Shown: positions 22,133 through 33,914 of the stretch, one piece after another | How the letters are laid out: every line of letters starts with the position of its first letter | How positions within the stretch are numbered: position 1 is the stretch's first letter | Assembly (NCBI RefSeq): GCF_035222375.1 | Contig: NC_085887.1 | Span: 781,501-845,500 of the forward strand | Source: Podospora pseudocomata | Lineage: Eukaryota > Ascomycota > Sordariomycetes > Sordariales > Podosporaceae | Direction: 5' to 3' | DNA length: 64,000 nt | Notes under the pieces: model-generated | The model's database searches: none | What the model saw: the letters and a program-made list of their open reading frames with translations, nothing else | What the model was told of the DNA's origin: nothing | Position numbers and translations under genes: made by a program

Positions 22133-23328
22133 TCATTTCGTCCCCGAAAAGAAAAAGGCATTTCCACCAGTGTCCCGCTGGATCTCCTTGGAGTAATCCA
22201 CGTCAGGATCAAACTCCTGCCACACACTCGCCGGGTAGATGTGCTTGTTGCGCTGGTACCACCTCCGATCAACAACCTTTGTCCACTCTGGATCATCACC
22301 CGCCCCCTCCAGCGTTCTGATATTCCCACCAGCCTTCAGAACGCCACCACTTGCTGTCGCAGCAGCAGCAGCACCGTCCCCGGCAGGAAGAGGAGCCTCA
22401 GCTCTGTACTCAAACAATCTCTTCCCTTTTGGGCCGAGAGTCTTGTTCATAATGAAGAAGTAGAAGTCGTAATGCTAACATTAAATGTCAATAACCTTGT
22501 CTCATGACCCTTGCGAAGTGAACTTACATGAGGAATAATAACCCCCCTCCTCACCAACATCAAATCATCCACCCCAACCCTCGCCCAATCCCTCCTCGCA
22601 TTAGCATTCTTATCCCCTCCCACTCCCAGCTCTGCCCCCACCTTCCTGCTCTTGTCCAAGAAAAGCCAAATGTGATCCCCCTTTTTCACCCGGACAACAC
22701 CCCCGGGGATGTTTGTGCCATCATAGAAGACAAACGGGATCGCAATTTCCGTCTGCTTCACCGCCGCCTGTAAGATCAGGAACTCCTTCCTCAGGGCGTC
22801 CTTTTCAGCTTGTTCCTTTAATCTTGCTGCCTTGGTCAGGGCTTTGGGGATGACGGGGGCGGAGGTGTTGACTATTTTCTTCGTGTCACTCTCGCTCTCG
22901 GGGGTCGGGTTTTTCGACTTGGGTTTTGTTGTTTGTGGCCCATCCTCCTCTTGATTGTTTTCCTCATCGTCATCTCCGAATGACACCAACGCCTTGACTG
23001 CGCGCTTGGTGGTGGTTTTCTTCTTCTTTTTCGGGGGAGGTTGGTGGTGGCGGCGGTCGGTTTCGCTCTCACTGGGGACGGGGACGGCGGCGGCGGGGGT
23101 GCCGGTTTGGGATCTGTCGGGGGGCGTTGGGACGTTGCTGTTGTTATTCGCGCGGGTGATGGCGGTGGCGGCTTCGCGGGCTTCACGCTCTTGCTGCTCA
23201 AGGACTTCGGCGCGACGTTTGCGGAAGTCGGCCAGGCCGACGAGGCCGACGGTTGTGTGGGAGAGGCGCTCGTTGGTTGTTTGGTTTTGGGCGGTGAAGC
23301 GGGAGGTGGTGGGGGTTTGGTCGGACAT
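22133..23328 (-). CDS. xap5: FAM50/XAP5 family nuclear protein
   Basis: Two exons on the minus strand, 22528-23328 and 22133-22474, joined in phase 0, give 380 residues from the ATG at 23328. The N-terminal half has the DFRKRRAEVLEQQEREA helix and a Lys/Asp/Glu-rich linker with a nuclear-localisation-like basic run. The C-terminal half carries the XAP5 signature: IPFVFYDGTNIPGG, KGDHIWLFLDKSRKV, WARVGVDDLMLVR, then across the intron HYDFYFFIMNKTLGPKGKRL, and near the end VVDRRWYQRNKHIYPASVWQ. The family is nuclear and linked to splicing and transcription control in animals, plants (XCT) and fission yeast. The intron uses GTAAGT and a TTAG acceptor. Composition flips from C-rich to G-rich along the coding strand. 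Confidence 0.93.
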
Positions 23329-23592
23329 TTTTGGGTGGGTGTGTTGTTGTCTTGTCAATTGAAGAGAGAGGGTTGATGAGGATGACGTCGCGGGGCGGGC
23401 TTTGGCAGCGTTGAATATGCTTGTGGTTGCGAAGAAGCGCTATGGAAGATTCCGCGAAACTCACGGCGGGTGTCGCGATAAATACCCGACTACTCTGGCG
23501 GAAATAGTGGGGCACGCGAAGGCCAAAAGTTGTGTTTAAACCTCCAGAAACTCATTTTCCTCTCCAGCCACGGTGTCTCAGACGACCTGCTC

Positions 23593-25196
23593 CTATCCCA
23601 AATCTTTCAATTTTCCCTGCAAAAAGCCCGCCAAGCTCTCAAACATAACGGCGTCATGCCCTTCCCGCCAATGCACTGTTACTGTTGTCGTGGGGACGCC
23701 CATCTCAACGGCAACGTCAAATCCAAGCCGGCATTGCACTGGATCAGATCCTGGCGCGGCTGAACTCAACACGGAGAAGCTTGTGGATTGGTCTCGCATT
23801 TTCTTCCGCCTCGATGCCCGGCTCCAGACATTTTCTCTTGTCCTCCCTGTTCCCTTTCTAGCGTCTGTGTCCCAGTTCCACGACAGTAGCTCCAATGACC
23901 GCATAACCTCGTTAATCCTCGTGATGGCGTGGTCAATTGATCTCCCCGGATGCAGACTCAAAACCTCAATTGCCAAAACTGGCGGCGAGACTTTCTTCCA
24001 GCCGCTGGTCTTCACCCTGGCAACATGTTCTGCTGGTCTCATCGGCCCGAAACTCCACCCAAGCGCCCATCGTCTGGTCTTGTTCCCTTGTATGAACTCG
24101 GTGATGGCGTAGTTGTCTATTCCATTGGCCTTGAGCTTGTCAACCAAAGTCTCGACACTTCTAGCCTTGCCTAGCATGGAGGTGTACCACTGAACCTCCT
24201 CTTTCAGCACCAGAGACTCTTCTAACATCCGACTGATGTGAGCAATTTCGCCACCCTCACAAACCATCTCGACAGGTGCGCCAGTGCAAGCCGAATGTGG
24301 CGGACGTACTTTACTTTGCGCCGAAGAGAGCATATCGTCCTCAGACTCGTAAAAAGGAGGGTTCATCATGGTGAAATCGATGTGGAAGACCTTCTCGCTT
24401 TCTCTGCCACGGAGAGGAATCAGGGTGTCTTCTGGTTGGCGCCCCAACACAGTAATTCGGTTTTCAAGATGGTTTAACGCGACATTTTCCTTTGCATATT
24501 GCAAAGACTTCTCATCGATGTCTGGTTGGTGTTAGCTGGCAATGGTAACCATGCTCACCAACATGAACAGCACGTACCGGTTGCAACAAAACGCCACGAT
24601 GGGCGCTGGGTCGTCCCCAGCAAGGGGTAGATACAGCTTGCGCCTGTTCCAATGTCGAGCCCGCAGGCTGGTCGGCCTGGTGGCTCGTACGACGAGGTGT
24701 CCACCAATTCCTTAAGCCATAAAATGTAGTTGTGTCGATTTGGCACCTATGACTTTGTCAGCGAGAATCGACACTGTGTCTGAGGGGCGAAAGCCTACTG
24801 GAGGGCACAGTCTGTCATCGGGCAGCTTCAGCTTCAGGTTGAAGTCGAGTGACAGCAGCGTCTTGGTGAGCTGCATGACCGCCTTTGGCTCGGTGAAATC
24901 GAGATGGCCATTTTCTTGGAGTCTGGAGTCACATCATCAGCCAGTGCTATGGTAAGGTGGAAGGTATAGACACAAACATACACAGCAGCAAAGTCTACAT
25001 CTTTCTCGGCGAGTTGTTTGAAGTCGAGCTCACGATCATACAGGTGCCGAAAGTGAGAATCATCTGAAGCCGCTACGTTGAGGGACTGTTGAGATGCAGG
25101 AGCTGCTTGGGACTTGCGACCGGGTTGTTCCAGATCATCCAGTACCTTCCTCTTTTTGCTCAACATTTGGATAGATGGTGGCTTGGATTCTTGCAT
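23593..25196 (-). CDS. METTL16-type RNA N6-adenosine methyltransferase
   Basis: Four exons on the minus strand, 24982-25196, 24799-24922, 24578-24746 and 23593-24521, give 478 residues. After a short Lys/Pro-rich head, the RNA-binding N-lobe has FRHLYDRELDFKQLAEKD and LPDDRLCPPVPNRHNYILW. The SAM-binding fold follows, with GLDIGTGASCIYPLLG and the catalytic NPPF at residues 223-226 (FTMMNPPFYES). Then come the family blocks TGAPVEMVCEGGE and GWSFGP. METTL16 methylates U6 snRNA in the ACAGA box and, in animals, MAT2A hairpins; the fungal enzyme is expected to act on U6 in the nucleus. The C-terminal extension is fungal-specific and lacks obvious motifs. All three introns fit GT-AG with consensus GTATGT, GTAGGC and GTACGT donors. 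Confidence 0.9.
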
Positions 25197-28100
25197 ATTG
25201 GATGCAACTTGTTTAATCGAGGTCTATGGCTGGTGATGTCTGCTGTGTTGCATCTGGGAACTGCAGTGGGGCGAGGAATTGACCAATCAGATCACGTGCC
25301 CAGGCTGCCATCACCGACCGATATCTTTTGGCGAAGACCTGCTCTGGAAAATGCAACTCCTTCTTTGTGTTCTCTTTTCCATCTCTCTTTCTTCCAGCTT
25401 CAGATCACAAAATGGATACACCGGTCCTCCAACTTTTTCAGTGTTGGGTTCATCGCCTCGTCTCAATGCAACGGCATCCCTAACGGTGGTATCTGCAACC
25501 CTAACCTTCTCTTTCGACCCCTCATTTCAATGCGACGGCAGCACGGTTTCGCTGCTTCAACCCGCTCCCACCAGTAACAGCCCGGTCTTGCACAACATGC
25601 AAAATTAATGAGCACCCGGCAGTTCCCCGTCATGGTGTGATATCCTTCATCGACTTCATACGAGTTCTGTGGTAGTGTTGGTACGGGATCCTTGCCTAAT
25701 CTATCGAGTTCGTGGTACTCGCCAGGTCAGCCTGTGTTTCGGCAAAGCCGTTTCCTCAAAAGTTGCTTTGAAGCGTGGCCGATTTCGGTATGCAGATACT
25801 GCTGTGCACATGGCTGGCTACTTGGTCCCTTCGGTTCAGTCACTGCCGAAGGATGCCGTCTCCATCGCTTTGGGCTTCGGCTCAACTTCTCAACTTGATG
25901 TCGACGGCTTACTGAGTCTCCAGCAGCAGCCCACAGAAGCCTGCAACTCGGCACAAGAAATGGTGACGTGGATTGCCACGATGTGAATGATGCCGAGTGA
26001 TCTATTTGACACACCTCGCAACCTATCCGATTCGAGATGTCACCGTATTGGCGCCTTGCCCTTGGACCGACCCTAGCTGCGTCCAGCCTGTTAGCCAGAA
26101 CAACTGCATGATACGACCACCTCTGGACCGTCTGCCTGAGTGCTCGAGTGGATGAGTCGACATTGCCAACCCTCTGTGCGGCCCCTTTGTGGTTACCTGC
26201 TTGGGGAGAAGCGTTTGGCACGCTGCGCAAGCTTCACGTCGTGCCAGCGGGTTGGGACATGGTTGCAACACTGGGCGCGGAACAAATCGCCGGCAGCCCC
26301 TCTTCGCCTAGGTCTAATGCCCGATTGGCATCACGGTTTCCCACATCATGGTGTTTTTCTGGAAGCCCACTGCTCTCGGATCGTCATCAAAACGACGTCG
26401 GCTAAAACACAGGGGTACTGAACAGTGTCTCGGTTCTTGTACCTAGTGCCAGCCATTTACGGTGTCGAGGAGAACGCTCGGTGGCCGAATGTGAGACCCT
26501 TGGAAAGAAAGAGGGGCAATGAAGACAAGAAGCAGAAGTGGTGTGGCAGCCCCGACGAAAATCAGCAACTTGCAGAGATCTGTGGGCACGCACACGCTCC
26601 AGGCAGTTCTCCAGATTTACGAAGGGCGCCAAAACATTCGCTTCAGATATCGCTATCGCCGCCAAATCTCGGATTCTATGGTGGCGACTGGTGATACGCG
26701 ACAGAGAGGCACCGTTGGCGTCAGCCTTGTTGGTTGCCTTCTCTGCCGGGAGAGACCCATTCTTGGCTGTCATCTTGAGGCTCTGTTCTTTCTCTTTATG
26801 GACTTGACTGGTGCCTCTCGCCGACACCCCGGCCTGAATTTGTCGATACTCTCGGATCAGTCCGACATTATGCACGGTTCCAACAGCCGGTTGGCAGGAC
26901 GTTGTATTCCTTTCAGGCGTTCCACGTGTGGGCACAGAGGCAACAGCTAGGCACTTCATCGGATTTCTGGTCACGAAGCTCAATTTTGTCTTCTCTTCTT
27001 TTCGGTAGAGCATCTCTCACTGGCTCTTGGCTTTGGAAGCTGAGATGGCAGGTGGGGTGCTCCAAGCTGCCTTTTGAGCCTTGTCCTTCTGTGACCCCTG
27101 TCAACGCTCGCCTCGGATGTCACATCATCTCTACAAGTCGATCTGATGGTGTTGCCAATCCTCTGTCTTGTTACCGAAACGAGGCTCTACCCATGCGTAC
27201 AAAGGCGGCAAAGCAGGCTCCACTCAATCAGGATGCCGCTCTTTGGCACACCACTCCGTCCCATTTGGAGAACAATAGCAAACAGTGGCAGCCTCCGGGT
27301 CCAATTAGAGAGCAATTTCAGACATGCGATGAGTCTTCTACTGGCTACTAATGCTGGTCAAACCTGCCTTCCATGCGGAGGATGGTGTTCATTGGGTGAA
27401 CCTGTTTGAAGGTCAGCATTTAAAAGCAAGCGAACACCATGACATGATGCCGCCTCGATCCGAGACATGTTGACGGTTTTCTCGAACACCTCGGATTATC
27501 AGCCACTGCATTCTCTTATCATCCTGGTTCTCTTTTATACTTTTGGTTGACCAGTGTTCCACACCTTTACGAATCCTTGGCCCCGCCACATCAGCTCTGA
27601 AGTATTTATTGCACCCCAAACCCCACGCTTTTGTGGTGGTTCTCCGGCCCCGGTCATCTCTCCGTGTGCCACTGCAGACTTGTTCGCCATTGCTTGCAGC
27701 ACTTCTCGGCTGTCAGCTTGCATCATTCGCCAAAAGAGCTTAGGTATCGATAACCTATCTCTCAACATATCCCACAACGACCGAGACCACCATCAACGTC
27801 CTGGTCAGCAAAAAGCACCGAATTCTCCATTCTACTAACTCGGAGATCGAGAAAGGAAAAGAGCTCGGACACAGTTCGACCAAACATTGCCGTGGTCTGG
27901 GTCAGTCACACACCCTGCTGGACTTGGCACACCACCCGACACCACCAGCGGCCACCCCGGGTCCTCAACCTCGCCGTGCGCTGCCGTTCTACATCTGGAG
28001 AAAAAGTACTAAACTCGACTTCCTCAACGTCCCAACGTCTCAACGTCTCACCGACTCCTGCAGACTGTCTTGCCGAACACATCACCCTGCATCACTCTCG

Positions 28101-28725
28101 TCCGCCATCATCCAGTGAAGTGGCGGCGACTAGCGAGAACGGCAGCATCTTGGTGCCGCTCATCGGACGCACTACATTCTGTCTCTCTTGAACCAAGTAA
28201 GTCGCTTGCCTTCTCCATAGGTTGCCGGTTTGGAGAACACCTCTCCGTTTGTCGCATCGTCAGATGTCTCCCATCTACTCGGTCGCATTCGCACAGGCTC
28301 TGCAGTTGTGTACCGGCGAGTGGGAAGGTATTGGTTCATTTTGACCCGTCTTGTTTCGGGAGCCCACAGTTGGGTCACTGGCTCTTTTGTCCGCCTACTT
28401 TTCCGCGCAGTCATCAGCATCGTTCTGACCATTGGCAAGGCGACAACAGATCCTCAAATACGGACCCCCGCGGGTCTAAGCTTCTTTCTTGACCACCCAC
28501 GTTGCGCCTGCCAGTCGCACAACCTTATTGCAGTACAAGGCGCCTACTCGGTCTCCAGTTTTTCACCACTAAAGTGCTCCTTCTGTGCCCCTCTTGGCCC
28601 TCAATACTCCGCACCCACCAGACCAATACCTCAAGGCTTGATCTTCAACCAATCCAACCAATCTGCAACCCAACAACATCATCAGCTCCTTTGCCGTCTT
28701 TATTGCGAAGGTATCCTTAGCAATC
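25197..28725. other. Gene-poor 3.5-kb interval
   Basis: Between the 5' end of the methyltransferase gene and the AAA ATPase gene no reading frame with a recognisable domain was found. The last few hundred bases are pyrimidine-rich and likely include the promoter and 5' UTR of the ATPase gene. Nothing more specific is supported. Confidence 0.4.
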
Positions 28726-31700
28726 ATGGAAACAGACAAGCACTCGCTTGAGGTGCGCGAGGGGAATCCGCCAGCCCCTGCTAACGGTGAGGAATGCAAG
28801 GCCCCAGTCGAAGGCAACCCCAAGGCAGCTGCCACAGACAAGAAAACCGGCGAGCGAGTGGCTGGCAAGCCAAAGGACAAGAAGAAGACCGAGAAGAAGT
28901 CGTCGAAAGCCAAGCGGAAGAAGAAGGCTGATGCCTTGCCGTCCTCCGACGAGAGCGCCACCGATGATGACACCAGCGAATCTGACTCCGCCTCGGACCG
29001 TGACGATAGCTCCTCTGAGTCCGAGAGCGAGTCCAAGAAGAAGCGGGTGACAAAGAAGCGACACGAGGCTAGTAGGTCCAAGAGAAAGTCACGAAGCAAG
29101 AAGTCCAAAAAGCCTGTCACATCGGAGGAGTCCTCGTCTTCATCCGGCGAATCTGACTCTGATGCTTCCAAAGCCGAAACCGAGGATTGTTCTGAGGACG
29201 AGATGAGCCCACGAGAGGCGGTGAAACAGATGCACCTTCTTGTGGCGCAAGCGCAACAATTGGCGCAGCAGCAGCAACACCTGTCACTCGGTGTGCCCCT
29301 GTCTTCATCTCAAGGCATGCAGTTCCAGAGACAGAACGCCATGCCTTATTCTTTTAACCCTTCACGTCAGTATAACAACGACGACTATGACGGCGGTGCG
29401 CCCCCGAGCTTCAATCCTCCTCGCAGTTCCAGGAGAGGGCCTCGTTTCGGCCAAACTCCTGGCGGGAGAGGCAACTATGGTCTGGGAGATCTGGACGCCG
29501 GCCTTTCTAATCTCCTGGACCCCAACCTTCTCCGTGACGGCAAGCGTCCGACCAAGGACAAAAAGGAGAGAAAGAAGCAGAAGAAGAAGGAGGAGGCGGC
29601 AAAGCTCAACTACAAGCGGGTTGACCAGGTTTGGGACAGCTCGATTCACAACTACAAGCTCCAGGACACGGCCGAGGGTTCGGTTGACTCGCAGTATCAT
29701 GATTTTCTGTTTCATGTGCGCAGAACTTTTGATTGGGAGGGCAAGTATAAGGCTACCATTGTCGACATCAAGAGTAAACTCCTACGCGAGTGCTTGCAAG
29801 ATGTCATGGGCAATGTTAAAGGCGTGTCATTGGTGGAGAGCACACCCAAGCTGGACCCCAATCTACTTTTTCTGTAAGTTGCCCTTACCTTGCGACTTGA
29901 TGGAGGTGGCTAACTTGATAATTGTAAGCTATCTCGATGATTTGAAGACGGCTCTGAAGGGCCTTAAACGGCGTACTTGCAAGGGTGCCAAGCGGGATCT
30001 TAAGAAGGAGCAGAAGCGTCTGGATGATAAGCGCAAACACCTGAAGGTCCTGATTAAGTACCTCGACAAGGACTATGCGGAGGTCAAGAAGAGGTGGGCG
30101 TCTGAAATCACATGGTTTATTCTCGATAGCTAACAGTGGTCAGTCTGTACCCGATGCTGAAGAACGGACTCATCACCTTTGACCTGCTCTGGGCCCTCTG
30201 GAAGCCCAACACTCTTGCTTTCGCCCACACCTACAGTTCGCCGGACGAGCCTCGCGTGTTCAAGGTAGAGATCGCAGAGAAACACTCCTCGTTCATGAAA
30301 GGCGACTACTATTACTTGGAGGGTAAGTATTTCGAGTATGACGGCAAGCAGTTTGGTTACGGAAGCGTCTCGGAGGAGATTATGGAGTTTAGAGGCGCTC
30401 GCAAGATCACCAGCTTGAATTGCTATCCGCTCAGCTACCACAAGAACGAAGCCAGGGTGCGCGAGGAGCTGGTGGAGCGAGGCAAGAAGTTCGTCGGCCT
30501 GGCTGGTGTGTACTACAAGAGTCATCAGGGCATGGCGTACTACAAGAAGAAGAAGGGAGTTGTCAAGGTCAATATCAATGGCCGGATCATGGTCGACCCT
30601 GCTATTCACAGGAGGATCAATCCCAACTACCCGATTTCGATGGTGCGGCCAAAGGACCACGACAGGTACTCGGACGATGAGTGCTCTGATGAGTCGGACT
30701 GTAGTGGATGTGGCTCTGATGACGAGGAGGAAGCGTTCAAGCGCAACGCTCGTCTTTATAGAACCAAGCGGAGCGGCCCTCCTGAGAACAACATGGGGGA
30801 GAAGCTGGAAAAGGTCTCGGCGCAGAATGATGAGGTCGGTGAAGAGACCAAAGATGGAGAGGAGGCGGAGAACAAGGAGGTACCGGCAACTGGTTCCAAG
30901 GACGCCAAAAAAATTCCCGAGTTCAGCGAGGAGGACTACTTGATTGCCTCTCCCGTGGTGCTTGGGTTTTCGTTTGCGGAAAAGCTGTGGCTTGAGTTTA
31001 CCGTTTCTGGTGTCAAGGAGATTCAGTGGAACGAAACGGCGTATGACTCGCTGGTGCTCGAGTCCAAGACCAAAGACATAGTCAAGGCGTTGGTCGAGTC
31101 TCACAAGTACCATGCGGCCGAGAGTATCGACGATGTCATCCAAGGCAAGGGAAGAGGCCTGGTCGGTGAGTTTTTTTCGCTCTCTTTGTAACATGCTGCA
31201 CATCACTGACGAGCCTATAGCTGTTCTTCATGGTCCGCCTGGTACTGGCAAGACTTTGACAGCCGAGGGCATCTCAGAACTGCTCAAGTGTCCGCTCTAC
31301 ATGGTTTCGGCGGGCGAGCTGGGCACCGATTCTCGCTTCCTCGAGACCGAGTTACAAAAGATTCTCGACATTTGCCACGCCTGGGGCGCCATCCTCCTGC
31401 TCGACGAAGCGGACGTCTTCCTCGAGAAGAGGAACATGCACGACATTCACCGCAATGCTTTGGTGTCGATATTCCTCAAGCAGGTTGAATACGTGCAGAA
31501 CATTCTCATCCTCACTACGAACCGTGTAGAGGTATGTTGCCTGCCCTTGCTGTCGGTTTCTTGCTGACATGATAACACAGACATTTGATGACGCCTTCCA
31601 ATCCCGCATTCACATTGCCCTTCGCTACGGCAACCTCGAACAAAAGGCCAGGAAGGCCATCTTCAAGATTTTCATCGACCGCGTTCGTGCTCACGAGGGC

Positions 31701-31928
31701 AGCAAGCTTGGGCCGTTCACCGATAGCGATTACGAAAGTCTTTCCCGGAAGGAGCTGAACGGGAGGCAGATCAAGAACACGGTCAGGACGGCGCAGGCGC
31801 TGGCGGTTAACAAGGGCGAGCCCTTGTGTATGAGCCATATCCGGCAGGTCTTGGAGGTACAGGCAAACTTTGACCGGGATCTGAAGGGCGGGACGGGGTA
31901 TCAGGACGCGATGAGGAGTTATTTCTAA
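28726..31928 (+). CDS. AAA+ ATPase with DUF7025-type middle domain
   Basis: Five exons, 28726-29873, 29929-30093, 30144-31165, 31221-31531 and 31581-31928, give 997 residues. The first about 160 residues alternate Lys-rich and Ser/Asp/Glu-rich patches, as in nuclear low-complexity tails. A Gln/Asn-rich segment follows. The middle domain has LITFDLLWALWKPNT and the FEYDGKQFGYG block typical of the DUF7025 region of this Pezizomycotina family. The AAA module has Walker A GPPGTGKT (783-790), Walker B ILLLDEADVF (about 835-845), sensor-1 LTTNR and an arginine-finger-like FQSRIHIALRY, followed by the helical lid. Substrate and process are unknown. Introns are 49-55 nt with good consensus. A long antisense frame opposite exon 3 is a codon shadow. 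Confidence 0.88.
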
Positions 31929-32652
31929 GGGGGATGGTTGGGTGATGAGAAGCGGCGGTAACAGCGCAGGTTGAGCACACATGGAGATTGGGTTGTTGTT
32001 GTACTATTGATTTTTGGTTCTGTGCTTTTGTTTTGTATTGCTTTTGAAAGCAGCAGTCGATACCATTAATTGTAGCAGGGCGCGTTGATTTTCATCTCTC
32101 GGTCGGATATCCGGGCCATGGGATCATGGTCAGAACATTTACTCATGCAAGAATGTGCACTTTTCAGGGATAGGGGAACAGTTCCAAAGCTTGTTACTCG
32201 GATTCTCGCCAATCATCTCTGATGCTGTCACCAATCGAGATGTAGTGTCGGGCCATCCGAACACCCCGACGGGAAGATTCCTACGTTTGTGCTATTGGCT
32301 CTTGGGCCCAGAACCGAACAACAACATACCATGCTGCCCAAGGAATGATATCTGCAATCGCCCCTCCAAAGTGGCATCGTGGAGTTATCTATGACAATAG
32401 TTCTTTTACGTTTGTGTTTACCGATTGGCTCCTTATCCGGCTGCCTACGCTAACGAGCTCCGCGCGATGGAGTCGACGAGGTGTCCGCCCCCTATGGAGT
32501 AGAGTGATGCCAAGACCTTTTTGTAAGGGGAGACCGCTTGAATCTGTGGTGGGTTGTTTGTATAAAACCCCCCCCCCCTCTGTCTCTCGGAGAGCAAGTT
32601 CGATTTCAGCAGCACCATCCAACTCATCAGATCGTCAGCAAGCAAGACGAAA
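31929..32652. other. Intergenic, AAA ATPase to secreted lectin
   Basis: About 0.7 kb holding the ATPase 3' UTR and the lectin promoter. A TATA-like GTATAAAAC followed by a C-run at about 32560-32578 lies some 80 bp before the lectin ATG and could be its core promoter. Confidence 0.45.
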
Positions 32653-33175
32653 ATGAAGCTCACCCTCTCAGCCCTCACCCTCGCCCTCGCGGCCCTCCCC
32701 GAGCTCGCCTTGGCCGGGTTCGCGGCCTCGTGCACCTGGTCGTGGCAGGAGCCCAAATACGTCGTGGCCAACTGCAAGAAGAAGGACGGGAGCAACTTCC
32801 GGACGAGGCAGGACATGAATTTGTGTGTGGGTGTTGACAATTGGACCGGGAGGCTCATCTCGCAGAATACGTAAGTTTTTCCTCTCCCTCCAACTAACGG
32901 ACTAACCAACGCTGATGTTGACATGTCGGAAAAGGGGCAACGCCTTCCTTGAATGCTGGGACACGCACAAGGACGGGAACACGGGGATCAGGTCTACTTG
33001 CTGGGATTATACCGAGGCGGATGTTGTTAGTACTGTGAATATTGGTGAGTTGAAACAACGACGGTTCTTTGTTCAGGTGATGGGTGGGTGGCTAATCTGC
33101 TGGTTTTTAGATGCCTACATGCAGAATTTGGATGGGTGGTTGTGGTGCCATGGGCATCGGAGTGCGCCTTATTAG
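32653..33175 (+). CDS. Secreted cyanovirin-N homology (CVNH) lectin-like protein
   Basis: Three exons, 32653-32870, 32935-33044 and 33111-33175, give 130 residues. Residues 1-21 are a typical signal peptide (MKLTLSALTLALAALPELALA). The mature part fits a single CVNH domain: an SCTW start, DMNLCVGVDNWTGRL in the position of the conserved DLNxCIxNxxGxL, then STVNIDAYMQNLDGWLWC matching the final strand pair. Cysteines are paired along the two internal repeats. CVNH proteins bind high-mannose glycans and are common as secreted or cytosolic lectins in filamentous fungi. The three exons correspond roughly to the two repeats. No other domain (such as LysM) is present. Carbohydrate specificity cannot be read from the sequence. 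Confidence 0.82.
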
Positions 33176-33537
33176 GGATGGATGGATGGGAGGTTCGAGT
33201 TTGGGGGTATGAAGATGCTGGATACTTCGGGTTATTACCTTTGTTGAGATGTTTCTAATGATGATGACGATGATGGTGGTATCATGGTAGTGCGTTGACT
33301 CAGTGGTGTTGTGACATGACAGGTATGTTTCTGTGCTGGGGTACTTCCTGGCAGAGTTGAAGTGTCACTTATTACTCAATGGTGGAAGCAAATCATCCTG
33401 CAGTTGGCCGTCCTGCAAACAAACTCAGAATCTGAAAAAAGAAAAAGAAAAGAAGAAAAAAAAGAAGAAAAAAAAACCCAGAATGGTGTCGTGTTTAGAG
33501 AAAGGGGGCAAAAAAAGGAGTGGTTACCCTAACAAAC
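33176..33537. other. Spacer with purine tract
   Basis: Downstream of the lectin gene lies a purine-only A/G tract at about 33436-33476 on the + strand. No gene was seen. Confidence 0.4.
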
Positions 33538-33542
33538 AAAAA
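33538..33542 (-). terminator. Pol III terminator of tRNA-Arg
   Basis: Five thymines on the minus strand, three bases beyond the last base of the tRNA gene, as expected for RNA polymerase III termination. Confidence 0.75.
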
Positions 33543-33545
33543 CAT

Positions 33546-33642
33546 CGACCAAGCTGGGACTCGAACCCAGAACCTTTACCAGCTGGAGATTTAACCAAAG
33601 TTGGAACCGGAAAGTAACGCGCTACCATTGCGCCACTCAGCC
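33546..33642 (-). tRNA. tRNA-Arg(CCG) with 25-nt intron
   Basis: The 97-nt minus-strand sequence folds as a cloverleaf. The acceptor stem GGCTGAG/CTTGGTC pairs with three G-U pairs, the D stem is GCGC/GCGC, the anticodon stem TTACT/GGTAA, and the T arm CTGGG-TTCGAGT-CCCAG. The loop reads TT-CCG-GT, giving anticodon CCG (Arg, codon CGG). A 25-nt intron sits after position 37, the usual eukaryotic place. A box (TGGCGCAATGG) and B box (GGTTCGAGTCC) match consensus. The mature length is 72 nt before CCA addition. The isotype depends on the exact intron boundary. Confidence 0.85.
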
Positions 33643-33914
33643 TGAATGGTTTTTGGGGTCAATATCACCACTTATGAAAGGCTGAATGAGGTGAGCAAAA
33701 CGCCCTGAACTGGCCCCTTTTCCCTTTTTCTCGGGACAGGTCATGCACAAATTTGCTAGTTACAGTTTCATATGTATAGTTTTCTGCCACGGCAAGAATG
33801 CAGCTTCAATCAATCTTACATAGCTGAGGAGTTGAGTCAACAAAATAAGATGCATTCATTCATAAACTTCATACACCAATCCAGGCCAGGTCCCACTAAA
33901 GGCCCCAAGACACC

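Noticed and set aside
30130-31206. 358-residue antisense frame opposite the AAA gene
   Set aside because: It lies fully opposite a well-supported exon and has no recognisable domain; typical codon shadow in GC-rich coding DNA.
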